Source of the DNA: Bacteroidota bacterium
GTDB taxonomy: Bacteria > Bacteroidota > Bacteroidia > Flavobacteriales > Schleiferiaceae
Length of the DNA stretch: 64,000 bases
Assembly (NCBI GenBank): GCA_016868755.1
Contig: VGFU01000002.1
Span: 45,801 to 109,800, forward strand
Direction: 5' to 3'
Position numbers and translations under genes: made by a program. Below are positions 23,538 to 32,151 of the stretch, piece after piece. The notes under the pieces were generated by a model. The model worked only from the letters and a program-made list of their open reading frames with translations. It ran no database searches and was not told the DNA's origin. Each line of letters starts with the position of its first letter. Positions within the stretch are counted from its first letter, which is position 1.

Positions 23538-25430
23538 TTACACGAGGCGCTCGAGCGAACGGTATACAAACGCAGTCAATCGCTCGCCGGTCAACAGGCC
23601 CTGCTGCAGCAGCGCGAGGTCCTTGGCGTGCAGAATGAGTTGGTCGCGTTCAGCGGGCTCCTCAGACTTCAAGATTTTGCCGGCCAGCGCGTGGTTTCCG
23701 TTCACCACCACATCGTAGTGGTCGGGAAAGTCCCCCATGCCCATAAAACCCCCGCCGCCCGCGGCGCTCATTTCTTTCATGCGGCGCATGTACTCGGGCA
23801 TTACCACCATCATGGGCACGTCGTCGCTCGCCAATGCCTCGACGCGGACGCTGTAGTTTTTGTCGTTGATCGCCCCTTCGACATAGCCTTTGAGGCTTTC
23901 TTTCTCGCTGTCGGTAAGAAGGTGGGCGCGTTCACCCTCCTTTGGAATGAGCTTGTCAAGCATGTCGCTGTCGACGCGGGCAAAGCGGACTTTTTCTTGC
24001 GAACCTTCGATTTTTTGAATCCAGTGGCCAGCAATTGGCGAATCGAGCAGCACCACGTCGTATCCCTCGGCCTTGGCCTTTTGGATGTAGCTGTGCTGGC
24101 TGTCTTTGTTCGAAGAATAAAGGACCACGCGCGTACCCTCTTTGTCGGTCTGCAGCGTGCTGATTTTGGCCAGGTACTCCTCCAACGTGTAGGTTTGGTC
24201 ATCAACCGCGCTGCACAGGAGGCTGAACTTTTGGGCGCGCTCAAAAAACTTGTCGTCGGTTACCATTCCGTACTCGATAATGACGGCGATGTCCTTGAAC
24301 TTCTGCTCGAAGTCGGCGCGGTCCGCCTTAAACATATCTTCGAGTTTGTCGGCCACTTTTTTGGTGATGTGGCCGCTGATTTTTTTGACGTTTCCGTCGG
24401 CCTGCAAGTAGCTGCGCGACACGTTGAGCGGAATGTCCTTGGAATCAATAACCCCGTGCAGCAGCATCAGGAATTCAGGAACGATTCCCTCCACATTGTC
24501 GGTCACAAAAACTTGCGACTGGTAGAGCTGGATTTTGTTCTTGTTGAGCTCCATGTTGGGCTTGATTTTCGGGAAGAACAGTATTCCGGTCAAATCAAAC
24601 GGATAATCCACGTTCATGTGAATGTGGAAGAGGGGCTCCTCAAACGTGTAGGGGTAAAGGGCCTTGTAAAACGTTTTGTAGTCTTCGTCGCTCAGTTCGC
24701 TCGGCTTTTTGGTCCACGCGGGGCTGTCGGGGTTGATGACGTTGGGCACCTTCTTGGTTTCCCACTTGGCGTCTTCGCCCTCGGCGGCCGCGTTGTAGCG
24801 TTCGTCTTTTTCGCCGCAGACGATGGGCACGCTCATGAATCGGGCGTACTTCTTGAGCAGCTCGTTGATCTTGAATTCTTCGAGAAACTCTTCGGAATCG
24901 CCGTCAATGTGAAGAATAATGTCGGTTCCGCGGTCCTTCTTCTTTTTGGTGTCGAGGCTGTATTCGGGCGATCCGTCGCACGACCAAAAAGCGCCCTCGG
25001 CTTCCGTCGACTTCCAGCTGCGGGTATGGATCTCGACCTTGCTTGAAACCATGAAGCTGGAGTAAAATCCGAGTCCAAAGTGGCCAATCATGGCGCCTTT
25101 GTCGATTTTACCTTCATAGGCGTTGACAAATTCGGTGGCACCCGAGAAGGCTACGTCGTTGATGTACTTGTTGACTTCCTCTGAAGTCATACCGATGCCG
25201 CGGTCGCGAATCGTTAGGGTCTTTTTCTTTTTGTCGAGTTCTACGTGAATGCTGAGGTCGCCCAATTCACCAGCGAATTCCCCGAGGTTGCTCAGGGTTT
25301 TGAGCTTGTTGGTGGCATCTACCGCGTTCGAAATTAGTTCGCGCAGAAAAATCTCGTGGTCGCTGTAGAGAAACTTCTTGATGACGGGAAAGATGTTGTC
25401 CGCCGATACGTTGATTTTACCTGTAGCCAT
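23538..25430 (-). CDS. htpG: Molecular chaperone HtpG (Hsp90)
   Basis: The 630-residue Hsp90 homologue has the N-terminal GHKL ATPase: ELISNAVDATNKLKTL near 31-46, IRDRGIGMTSEEV near 73-85, and IGHFGLGFYSSFMVS near 114-128. The middle domain includes NVSRSYLQADGNVKKI near 340, and a C-terminal dimerisation region completes it. Length is normal for the family. It works in the cytoplasm as an ATP-dependent folding chaperone. It is a single-gene unit facing the divergent CrtA-like gene across 76 bases, where I see no perfect -7 element for it. Confidence 0.97.
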   Translation of the reverse strand: MATGKINVSADNIFPVIKKFLYSDHEIFLRELISNAVDATNKLKTLSNLGEFAGELGDLSIHVELDKKKKTLTIRDRGIGMTSEEVNKYINDVAFSGATEFVNAYEGKIDKGAMIGHFGLGFYSSFMVSSKVEIHTRSWKSTEAEGAFWSCDGSPEYSLDTKKKKDRGTDIILHIDGDSEEFLEEFKINELLKKYARFMSVPIVCGEKDERYNAAAEGEDAKWETKKVPNVINPDSPAWTKKPSELSDEDYKTFYKALYPYTFEEPLFHIHMNVDYPFDLTGILFFPKIKPNMELNKNKIQLYQSQVFVTDNVEGIVPEFLMLLHGVIDSKDIPLNVSRSYLQADGNVKKISGHITKKVADKLEDMFKADRADFEQKFKDIAVIIEYGMVTDDKFFERAQKFSLLCSAVDDQTYTLEEYLAKISTLQTDKEGTRVVLYSSNKDSQHSYIQKAKAEGYDVVLLDSPIAGHWIQKIEGSQEKVRFARVDSDMLDKLIPKEGERAHLLTDSEKESLKGYVEGAINDKNYSVRVEALASDDVPMMVVMPEYMRRMKEMSAAGGGGFMGMGDFPDHYDVVVNGNHALAGKILKSEEPAERDQLILHAKDLALLQQGLLTGERLTAFVYRSLERLV

Positions 25431-25506
25431 TTTTTAATCGTTTAGTGCGCTCAGCAGGGAACAAGCGGTATGCCACGGCGGTTACCTTAGCACGGCAACT
25501 GACAAA

Positions 25507-26208
25507 ATGGCAAACCCTCCCTTTATTACTGTGCGCTTTTTTCGCTGGCGGGGCCTCAAGGCCCAGTGGTGGGCCTTTGGCGCTCAGGGATTTGCCCTTC
25601 GCCAGCCGTGGTCGGCCGAAGGTTTGCGCTTTGCCAAGCAGCTTGGAAGCGGTGCGGGTGGCGGATTTTCGGTTTGGCCGGACTTCAGCACCTACGCATG
25701 GTTCGGTGTTTGGGACTCAGAGGCCCAGGCCTCGGCGTTTTTTGCGGGCGACGGGCGATGGGCAGAATGGCGCGCCTCGGCCCACGAGGAATGGGGTTGG
25801 AACGCTCAACCCGTGCGCGGCCACGGAAGCTGGGGCGGCCTGAACGTGCTCGAGGCCGCGGACCTTGCGGCGTTGGGACCCGACGACGAAGTAGCCGTAC
25901 TCACCCGAGCGCGCATCAAGTGGTCTCAAGCTCTTAGATTTTGGTGGAACGTTCCCGGGGCCAGCCGTAACCTCGATCGCCTGTCCGATTTGATTTACCG
26001 CAAGGGCGTGGGCGAATTACCCCTGGTCGAGCAAGCCACGTTAAGCGTTTGGCGCAGCGCGGAGGCCCTCGACGCCTTTGCCTACCGCAGCCGGGAGCAC
26101 GCGCCGATGGTGCGCAAAACCCGCGACTTCGGCTGGTACAGCGAAGAAATGTTCCTCAGGATGAAGGTCTTGGAACGTTGGGAACCTCGCCCTATCTTGG
26201 GTGCATGA
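25507..26208 (+). CDS. CrtA-like (spheroidene monooxygenase family) protein
   Basis: The 233-residue protein resembles the CrtA-like family. The strongest match is the C-terminal half: LTRARIKWSQALRFWWNVPGAS, GVGELPLVEQATLSVW and FAYRSREHAPMVRKTRDFGWYSEEMF. In purple bacteria CrtA oxygenates carotenoids, but homologues in Bacteroidota often lie in genomes without spheroidene, so the substrate here is open. Its stop overlaps the start of an AlkB-like hydroxylase by 4 bases (ATGA), implying joint translation. No other carotenoid gene is in the window. TACCTTAG at 25483-25490 could be a -7 element. Confidence 0.78.
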   Translation: MANPPFITVRFFRWRGLKAQWWAFGAQGFALRQPWSAEGLRFAKQLGSGAGGGFSVWPDFSTYAWFGVWDSEAQASAFFAGDGRWAEWRASAHEEWGWNAQPVRGHGSWGGLNVLEAADLAALGPDDEVAVLTRARIKWSQALRFWWNVPGASRNLDRLSDLIYRKGVGELPLVEQATLSVWRSAEALDAFAYRSREHAPMVRKTRDFGWYSEEMFLRMKVLERWEPRPILGA

Positions 26209-27206
26209 CCGGACTGCGCTACCTGCTTTCGCTACTTCTTCCTGCGTCGATTTACCTCGGGCTACTTAGCCGCGGCCCTTTGGCCTTTGCAGCCTTGGGG
26301 TTTGCGTTTGGTGTAGTGCCCTTGCTCGAAGCGGTTTTGCCTGCCTTTGCCGCCAATCTAAGCGAGGCCCAGCGGGCCGAGCGCCTGAGGCAGCCTTGGT
26401 ACGACGCGCTGGTGCTTGCCCAAATTCCCTTGCACCTCGGGGCGATTGCGCTTTTTGTGCACGTGGTTCCTCAGGACCGCGCGGCAGGTGACGTCCTCTC
26501 GCTGGTTGGGCACATTACCGCCATGGGGGTTTCGTGCGGATCCTTAGCCATCAACATTGCCCACGAACTGGGCCACCGTCCAAACGCTACCTACCAGCGC
26601 TTAGCCCAAGGATTGCTGGTCACCACGCTCTACGGTCAGTTTTTTATCGACCACAACTTGGGCCACCACAAAAACGTGGCGACACCCGAAGATGCCTCCA
26701 CTGCCCGATATGGCGAACTGCTTTATGTTTTTTGGCTGCGGAGCATATTCGGCGTTTGGCGCACCGCATGGCGGCTAAAGCCGGGATTGATGTCGGTACT
26801 GTTTGCCGCGGAATCGCTGATGCTGCTGGCGCTTTGGCTCGTCGCTCCGCACGCGCTGCTGCCGTTTTTAGGTGCCGCTGCTATGGGCATTTTGCTGCTT
26901 GAAACGGTTAACTACATTGAACACTACGGTCTGCTGCGCAGCAAAGTGAGCGAATTCCGCTACGAAAACGCCCAGCCGGCGCACTCGTGGAATTCGAACC
27001 ACCCGCTTGGTCGGTTTATGCTGTTTGAGCTCACGCGCCATTCCGACCACCACGCGCACCCCCACAAGCCTTATCCGGTCCTCGATCACTTCGACGAGGC
27101 GCTCCAAATGCCCGCGGGCTATCCTGCGATGATGGTGCTGGCGGCGGTTCCGCCCTTGTGGTTTCGGGTGATGAATCCGAGGCTAAAGCCAGCAGCTAGC
27201 AACTAG
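26205..27206 (+). CDS. AlkB-like membrane di-iron monooxygenase
   Basis: The 333-residue membrane protein has at least six hydrophobic segments and the histidine boxes of the alkane hydroxylase/fatty acid desaturase superfamily: HELGHR near residue 119, HNLGHHKN near 149, NYIEHYG near 243 and a final HSDHHAHPHKPYP near 284. These bind the di-iron centre. AlkB-type enzymes hydroxylate terminal carbons of alkanes or fatty chains. No rubredoxin or ferredoxin gene is adjacent. It is coupled to the CrtA-like gene by an ATGA overlap, so the two may act on one hydrophobic substrate. Its last codons lie in a dispersed repeat. Confidence 0.85.
   Translation: MTGLRYLLSLLLPASIYLGLLSRGPLAFAALGFAFGVVPLLEAVLPAFAANLSEAQRAERLRQPWYDALVLAQIPLHLGAIALFVHVVPQDRAAGDVLSLVGHITAMGVSCGSLAINIAHELGHRPNATYQRLAQGLLVTTLYGQFFIDHNLGHHKNVATPEDASTARYGELLYVFWLRSIFGVWRTAWRLKPGLMSVLFAAESLMLLALWLVAPHALLPFLGAAAMGILLLETVNYIEHYGLLRSKVSEFRYENAQPAHSWNSNHPLGRFMLFELTRHSDHHAHPHKPYPVLDHFDEALQMPAGYPAMMVLAAVPPLWFRVMNPRLKPAASN
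27189..27203. repeat. Copy of a dispersed CTAG-containing repeat core
   Basis: CCAGCAGCTAGCAAC is the exact reverse complement of 15 bases found in both units of the tandem repeat at 33538-33621. It supplies the last codons before the stop of the AlkB-like gene, and similar sequence (AACTAGTAGC) continues just after the stop. Confidence 0.55.
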
Positions 27207-27216
27207 TAGCAAGAAA

Positions 27217-27918
27217 CTAGAAAGGGTTGGTCGCCCAAACGCCCAATTCGGGAATAAATCCGCGGTCATCCATGGCCAAAGCACTCACCATGGCATGCGC
27301 CAACTCTTCGGGCCGGAGCATGTTGTCTTTGAGCGGTTTTTCTTCGCGGCTTTCGACATTAAAGGCCGTGGGTACCGCAGACGGGTTCACGAGCATTACG
27401 CGGATGTTGAACGGACGGAGTTCGTCGCGCCAGCATTCCGTCATTCCGCGCACCGCGAATTTCGAGGCGGCATACACGGTTCCGTTCTTGAATCCACGCA
27501 CCCCAGCGCTTGAAGCGATGTTGATGATGTTGCCCTTGTTTTGGGCCTTCATCCGCCGGGCGGCTTCGCGACCGACGATGGCTGCGCCAAACACGTTGGT
27601 GTGAAAAATTTTCTCAAAATCCGACCACGAAACCTCGTCCACAGGCCCAAAAAATCCGATTCCGGCGTTGTTGACGAGTACGTCAAGCCCACCCCATTCG
27701 CGGTCGATTTCGGCATACATCGCTAGGATGTCAGATTCCTTGCTGGCGTTGTAGTGCAGGGGCCAAGCGCCGAGTTCAGCGGCTACGCGTTCCAGCTTGC
27801 TGCGGTCGCGGCCGGTGATGGCGACGCGGGCTCCGAGCTCGATAAGAAGGTGCGCAGTGGCTTTACCCAGGCCTGAAGAGCCTCCGGTGATCAGAATGCG
27901 GGCATTGGTGAATTCCAT
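27217..27918 (-). CDS. Short-chain dehydrogenase/reductase
   Basis: The 233-residue classical SDR has the cofactor motif TGGSSGLGKATAHL at the N-terminus, NNAGIGFFGP near 86, the catalytic Ser in NIASSAGVRG and the YAASK motif near 149-153. NADP is suggested by the basic residue in ITGRDRSKL. It is a cytoplasmic NAD(P)H-dependent oxidoreductase of unknown substrate, close to the 3-oxoacyl-ACP-reductase-like group. It converges with the AlkB-like gene. A weak -7-like sequence (TAACTACG, six of eight) ends four bases before its ATG. Confidence 0.88.
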   Translation of the reverse strand: MEFTNARILITGGSSGLGKATAHLLIELGARVAITGRDRSKLERVAAELGAWPLHYNASKESDILAMYAEIDREWGGLDVLVNNAGIGFFGPVDEVSWSDFEKIFHTNVFGAAIVGREAARRMKAQNKGNIINIASSAGVRGFKNGTVYAASKFAVRGMTECWRDELRPFNIRVMLVNPSAVPTAFNVESREEKPLKDNMLRPEELAHAMVSALAMDDRGFIPELGVWATNPF

Positions 27919-27959
27919 GTATCGTAGTTAAAATGGTAACGGATGTGGGCGGTGCCAGT

Positions 27960-28871
27960 TCACGAGAACCGGTGCTCAATGACGCGCTCGCGCACGTCAA
28001 ACGGAACCACAGAGCTTAGTCCGAGGTAGTTGGCTCCGTCTTCGGCTGATGAGAATCCGCGAAATGCGCTAAGCGGGGGCATGCCAATAAGTTCAGAGCC
28101 TCGAGCTTCGAGTCCATGAATCCGCGCCAAGCGGTCGACCGCGTCGTACACTTGTTTGAGCACCGTTCGGTTGAGGTCGGTGATGTTGCAGCTAACCTGA
28201 CTGCAACCAAACGCCGGAGTGTCCCAGCCGATGGCGCGTACGCCGGGGAGTCCGCCCGACGCGTGCTCGCGAACCTCGGCGGCAATGGCGCGCGCGGCGT
28301 CGAGGTTGACCGCCGAAAGGTTGACGTTGTAGGCGAGCAAAAAGTCGCGGGCTCCCAAGGCCATAGCCCCAAACGAAGGGTGGTAGGTGCCAAAATCAAA
28401 CGTGCTTTGGCGGGCTTCGACGCCCTCGTACTGGCCCTTTCGCACGTTGGCGAGCAGGCGGAATTCGGGGCGACGGGCGTTGCGGGAATAAAACCAACCG
28501 CCGGCCGGCAGCCCAGCCAATCCTGCCGCAACCTGTTCGGCTGCGCGGTCTGCGAGGGCGGAATCTTCAGGTCGCAAGGCTACCAACGGGCAAACGTCTA
28601 CGGCGCCGATGCGCGGGTGCGCTCCGTGGTGCAGGCGAAGGTCAATGTGAACGGCTGCGGCGGCAACGAAAGCGATGCATCCGTCTACCACGGCCTCGGC
28701 GGGCCCGGCAAAGGTGTACACGGTTCGGTGGGCGTCCCAACCCGCGTCGCGGTGCCAAAGTTGAAGCTTGGGGACAGAATGCAGCGCGGAACTCAGCGCA
28801 TCGAGTACGGCGGGGTCGCGTCCCTCAGACACGTTGGCCACGCACTCGAGCCAGCCCGCCGGTGCCCGCAC
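27960..28871 (-). CDS. ftcD: Glutamate formimidoyltransferase
   Basis: The 303-residue protein is the formimidoyltransferase part of FtcD. It moves the formimino group of N-formimidoyl-glutamate to tetrahydrofolate in histidine degradation. Visible features are LECVANVSEGRD, the substrate-loop HHGAHPRIGAVDVCPLV near 80-96, and SCNITDLNRTVL-type residues near 236. The cyclodeaminase domain of the mammalian enzyme is absent, as usual for short bacterial forms. It overlaps hutG by one base, so it is third in the hutI-hutG-ftcD operon. Its presence alongside HutG is unusual because both use the same intermediate. Confidence 0.92.
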   Translation of the reverse strand: MRAPAGWLECVANVSEGRDPAVLDALSSALHSVPKLQLWHRDAGWDAHRTVYTFAGPAEAVVDGCIAFVAAAAVHIDLRLHHGAHPRIGAVDVCPLVALRPEDSALADRAAEQVAAGLAGLPAGGWFYSRNARRPEFRLLANVRKGQYEGVEARQSTFDFGTYHPSFGAMALGARDFLLAYNVNLSAVNLDAARAIAAEVREHASGGLPGVRAIGWDTPAFGCSQVSCNITDLNRTVLKQVYDAVDRLARIHGLEARGSELIGMPPLSAFRGFSSAEDGANYLGLSSVVPFDVRERVIEHRFS

Positions 28872-29797
28872 TACCAGGGAAGGTTTTGGGTTCCGCGCAC
28901 AAAATCGAGCAGCAGCATGGCCGCCGCCTTGGCCTGACCGGGGCGTTCGCCTTCAGAGGCGTATCTTAAGGCGAGTTCAGTGAGGTGGACGTAGGCAACT
29001 TGGCCCGTTTGCCCTGCGCGGTAGGCGAGTTCGCGGGCCTGAAGCCAGGACCATCCGCTTGCGGTTTGCGCGCTCGAGGGGGCGCCCGTAATGCCGTCGA
29101 CGTCGATTTCGAGGCCAAATGGCCCCATCTGCACGTGGCCAAGCATGCGCTCCAACGCTGATTCCCACGAGGTTTCGCCGCGTACTGCCCAGGATTCAAA
29201 GGTTTCAAACGCCCAGCCGTTGGTGGTCGTCAGCCGTTCAAGGCTCGCAGCGTTTACCGCGTATTCGCTAAGGCCCAGTACCGCGTAACGGTCGAGGTAG
29301 CCCCGCGCATGGGCATAGCTGAAGCCGTTGCCGCTGTGGCGCCCTTCAAGGTCGCGCACATCGGGGTGCGGATCCAGGTTCAAGGCATGTACCGGCCGCC
29401 CCGCCGCCTCTGCGGCGGCCCAAAGCAAGGGAAGGGCGTTGTTGTGTCCGCCGCCCACCACCAATGGAACGGCGCCAGCCTTCATCCACGGAAGCACCGC
29501 GGCGTGCACTGCCTCGTCCACCGCTTCGACGCTGCCGGCCTGGCGCAGGTCCAATATTCCGCCCCAGGCGAAGTCAGACCCACGCACCCAGTCGTTGCAC
29601 GGAATGTTTAGCAGCGCCCGCAGCACTGCTTCGGGGCTCTCGGCGGCACCAGGTCGCCCGCCGTTGGCGCGCACGCCAAGGTCTTCGGCAACGCCAAAGA
29701 GCACAAAGGGCGCCTTGCCCGTCGGGGCGAGCGCGTCGCCCAGACGAACCTCGCCGGCACGGGGCGTGTACAGGTGGGACCTAGGATTATCGGCCAT
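28871..29797 (-). CDS. hutG: Formimidoylglutamase (arginase family)
   Basis: The 308-residue arginase-fold protein shows VVGGGHNNALPLLW near 109-122, NLDPHPDVRDLEGRHSGNGFSY near 135-156 with the metal-binding DxHxD pattern, and EIDVDGITGA near 237-246. The RHSGN signature points to formimidoylglutamase, which hydrolyses formiminoglutamate to glutamate and formamide. It overlaps hutI by 11 bases and ftcD by one base, so the three genes form a coupled unit. The histidase and urocanase genes are not in the window. Agmatinase or another ureohydrolase is less likely given the context. Confidence 0.9.
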   Translation of the reverse strand: MADNPRSHLYTPRAGEVRLGDALAPTGKAPFVLFGVAEDLGVRANGGRPGAAESPEAVLRALLNIPCNDWVRGSDFAWGGILDLRQAGSVEAVDEAVHAAVLPWMKAGAVPLVVGGGHNNALPLLWAAAEAAGRPVHALNLDPHPDVRDLEGRHSGNGFSYAHARGYLDRYAVLGLSEYAVNAASLERLTTTNGWAFETFESWAVRGETSWESALERMLGHVQMGPFGLEIDVDGITGAPSSAQTASGWSWLQARELAYRAGQTGQVAYVHLTELALRYASEGERPGQAKAAAMLLLDFVRGTQNLPW

Positions 29798-31031
29798 ATA
29801 TCAAGGTTTGGGCGATGCGGTTTTCGCTGGTGAAGTAGGGGAGCTCGGCATAGTCCGCCATCGGTTGCGTCAGGATTAGGTGCGCGTCCATTCCCGGTTG
29901 GATGCGGCCCATGTGTCCTTCGGCTCCAACCGCGCAGGCGGCGTTGGCGGTGAGGGCCGCCAAGCCTTCGTCGACGCGCAGCTTCATTTGGTGCGCAGCA
30001 AGGCTCCAAGCCATGCGCAGGTCGCTCGATGGCGCCGAACCCGGGTTGCAGTCTGACGCGATGGCCAACGGCAATCCGGCATCAATGAGCGCCCGACCCG
30101 GCGTGTAGGGAATGTTCAAAAACAGCGAGCAGTGGGGTAGGGCCACCGGCATCGGGCCGTCGCCGTGGGCCCAGGCCGTTTGGAGGTCCTGCAGGTCGGC
30201 GTCGGTGAGGACCTCGAGGTGGTCGACGCTGCGTGCTCCTGCGGCCACGGAGGCTTGAATGCCGCCAATGCTTTGAAATTGATTGACGTGGGCTTTGAGC
30301 GGAATGCCGCGCTTCGCCGCGGCCTCGGCAAGGCGCACCAGATCGCTCGGCCTAAAGTAGTTGGCTTCGCAAAACACGTCTACGAAGTCGACGAGCCCGT
30401 CGTCGGCCAGTGCAGGAAGCCAGCGGTCGACGACGGTCGCCACAAAATCGTCGAGGTTTGCAGCTTTGGGCAGGGCGTGAAGCGCCAAAAAAGTCGCCCA
30501 CAACGGCATGGGCTGAAGCTCACGGGCGCGCTGCACCACGCGCAGCATCTTGCGTTCCGCCTCGAGCGTCAAACCGTACCCGCTTTTAATTTCTGCCGCG
30601 ACGGTTCCTGTGGATCGGGCCGTTTCGAGGCGCGCAAGCAGTGCTTCGAGCAGCGCGGACTCTTCGGCCGCCGCAATCGCCGCCGCAGAATTCAAAATTC
30701 CGCCGCCCGCCGCCGCAATGTCGTGGTAGCTGGCGCCGTCGAGCCGCATGCGAAACTCGGTGACGCGGGGAGCAGCATAAACCAAGTGCGTGTGGCTGTC
30801 GACAAAACCGGGCAGCATCCATTGGCCCGGGCACCGACGCACTTCCCACCCGGCGTCGGCGTCGGGGCACGCTGCCATCGGCCCAAGCGCGGCAATTCGG
30901 CCGTCGACCACCTCGACAAAAGCGTCGTGGATCACCGGCAGCGAGGCCATTTCAGCACCGCACAGCGGCCCGTGGCCAAGGTTTTGGGCACTGCCGACCA
31001 CGCCGGCAAGTTCGGTAAAGCGAATGCGCAT
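29787..31031 (-). CDS. hutI: Imidazolonepropionase
   Basis: HutI hydrolyses 4-imidazolone-5-propionate to formiminoglutamate in histidine catabolism. The 414-residue amidohydrolase has the metal motif GFVDSHTHLVYA near 79-90, AEIKSGYGLTLEAE near 160-173, HVNQFQSIGG near 237 and ASDCNPGSAPSSDL near 315. The ATG at 31031 gives a normal length. It is backed by a -7-like element (TACCTTCG) exactly four bases upstream, so a much longer open frame through the aroC region is not used. It is first in the hut operon and divergent from aroC. Confidence 0.95.
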   Translation of the reverse strand: MRIRFTELAGVVGSAQNLGHGPLCGAEMASLPVIHDAFVEVVDGRIAALGPMAACPDADAGWEVRRCPGQWMLPGFVDSHTHLVYAAPRVTEFRMRLDGASYHDIAAAGGGILNSAAAIAAAEESALLEALLARLETARSTGTVAAEIKSGYGLTLEAERKMLRVVQRARELQPMPLWATFLALHALPKAANLDDFVATVVDRWLPALADDGLVDFVDVFCEANYFRPSDLVRLAEAAAKRGIPLKAHVNQFQSIGGIQASVAAGARSVDHLEVLTDADLQDLQTAWAHGDGPMPVALPHCSLFLNIPYTPGRALIDAGLPLAIASDCNPGSAPSSDLRMAWSLAAHQMKLRVDEGLAALTANAACAVGAEGHMGRIQPGMDAHLILTQPMADYAELPYFTSENRIAQTLIYGR

Positions 31032-31035
31032 GATA

Positions 31036-31043
31036 CGAAGGTA
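31036..31043 (-). promoter_or_regulatory. -7 promoter element of hutI, four bases before the start
   Basis: TACCTTCG on the minus strand fits seven of eight consensus positions and is four bases from the hutI ATG. It lies 9 bases from the oppositely oriented aroC element, forming a compact divergent promoter. Confidence 0.55.
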
Positions 31044-31052
31044 CGCTTCGCG

Positions 31053-31060
31053 TATTTTTG
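31053..31060 (+). promoter_or_regulatory. -7 promoter element of aroC, four bases before the start
   Basis: TATTTTTG is a perfect consensus match separated from the aroC ATG at 31065 by four bases. A leaderless aroC mRNA is predicted. Confidence 0.65.
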
Positions 31061-31064
31061 AAGG

Positions 31065-32147
31065 ATGGCCGGCAACACTTTTGGAACGCAGCTTCGACTG
31101 ACTACGTGGGGCGAATCGCACGGCCCGGCGGTGGGCGGAGTGCTCGACGGTTTTCCCGCGGGAATCGCTTTGGACCTCGACGCTGTCGGTGCGGAACTGG
31201 AACGACGCAAGCCCCGCGGGGCGGCCGGAACGCCGCGCCGCGAGGCCGACGCCGTCGAATGGCTTTCGGGGCTTCATCCGGAGGCGGACGCCCACGGACG
31301 GCGGATCAGCCTCGGTACACCCATCGCCTTCTTGGTGCGGAACCAGAACACGCAGTCGGGGGACTACGCCGCCCTTACTGAAGTGTTCCGCCCGGGCCAT
31401 GCCGACGCCACCTACCAGGCCAAGTACGGAATCCGTGACGTGCGGGGCGGCGGCCGAAGTTCGGCCCGCGAAACCGTCGCGCGGGTGGTTGCCGGGGCCC
31501 TAGCCAAGCAGCTGCTCGGCCCAAAAGTCACGGTGCGCGCCGCGGTGGAACGTGCGGCAGGCATCTCGGCGAGCGCTCCGGCCACTTGGGATTGGTCCTT
31601 GCGCGAACAAAGCCCGGTGGGCTGTCCTGATTTGGCCGCCTCGGCCGCCATCGAAGCCGAAGTTGCGCACCGCCGCGGCCAAGGCGACTCGGCCGGCGGA
31701 GTGGTCTACCTCGAAGTCCTTGGAATCCCCGCCGGATGGGGCGAACCCGTGTTTGACAAGCTGCACGCCGTACTCGGTCATTCACTGCTGAGCATTAATG
31801 CAGTGAAGGGTGTCGAATTTGGAGCTGGCTTTGCGGGCGCCGACCTGCGCGGAAGCCAGCACAACGACGCCCCCGACGCCGACGGCATCGTTCGCCAAAA
31901 CCGCGAAGGCGGAATCACGGGCGGAATCAGCAACGGCCGTACGATCACGGCGCGAATAGCGTTTAAGCCCGTATCAAGCATCGCTTTAGCACAAAACGCG
32001 TTCAATGCTGAAGGTGAGCTTCAAACCTTGAGCATTTCGGGGCGCCACGACGCGTTGGTGGTTCCGCGCGCCCTGCCAATCGTAGAGGCGATGGCTGCCT
32101 TGACACTCGCCGACGCCATGCTCCTGCAACACATTCATTCCCACTAA
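31065..32147 (+). CDS. aroC: Chorismate synthase
   Basis: AroC makes chorismate from 5-enolpyruvylshikimate 3-phosphate, the last shared step of aromatic amino acid synthesis, with reduced FMN. The 360-residue protein shows the family signatures GESHGPAVGGVLDGFPAG near 16-33, GHADATYQAKYGIRDVRGGGRSSARET near 112-138 and GGISNGRTITARIAFKP near 284-300. Length is normal. It is divergent from hutI with only 33 bases between the start codons, and a dicarboxylate symporter gene follows after 4 bases. Confidence 0.97.
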   Translation: MAGNTFGTQLRLTTWGESHGPAVGGVLDGFPAGIALDLDAVGAELERRKPRGAAGTPRREADAVEWLSGLHPEADAHGRRISLGTPIAFLVRNQNTQSGDYAALTEVFRPGHADATYQAKYGIRDVRGGGRSSARETVARVVAGALAKQLLGPKVTVRAAVERAAGISASAPATWDWSLREQSPVGCPDLAASAAIEAEVAHRRGQGDSAGGVVYLEVLGIPAGWGEPVFDKLHAVLGHSLLSINAVKGVEFGAGFAGADLRGSQHNDAPDADGIVRQNREGGITGGISNGRTITARIAFKPVSSIALAQNAFNAEGELQTLSISGRHDALVVPRALPIVEAMAALTLADAMLLQHIHSH

Positions 32148-32151
32148 ACCC

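Noticed and set aside
23628..25046. A 472-residue frame on the plus strand inside htpG
   Set aside because: It is antisense to a well-conserved gene and shows only low-complexity Val/Phe-rich shadow sequence typical of biased codon use.
31032..31400. Long N-terminal extension of hutI on the minus strand
   Set aside because: It is antisense to aroC, carries no recognisable domain, and lies upstream of the hutI -7 element.
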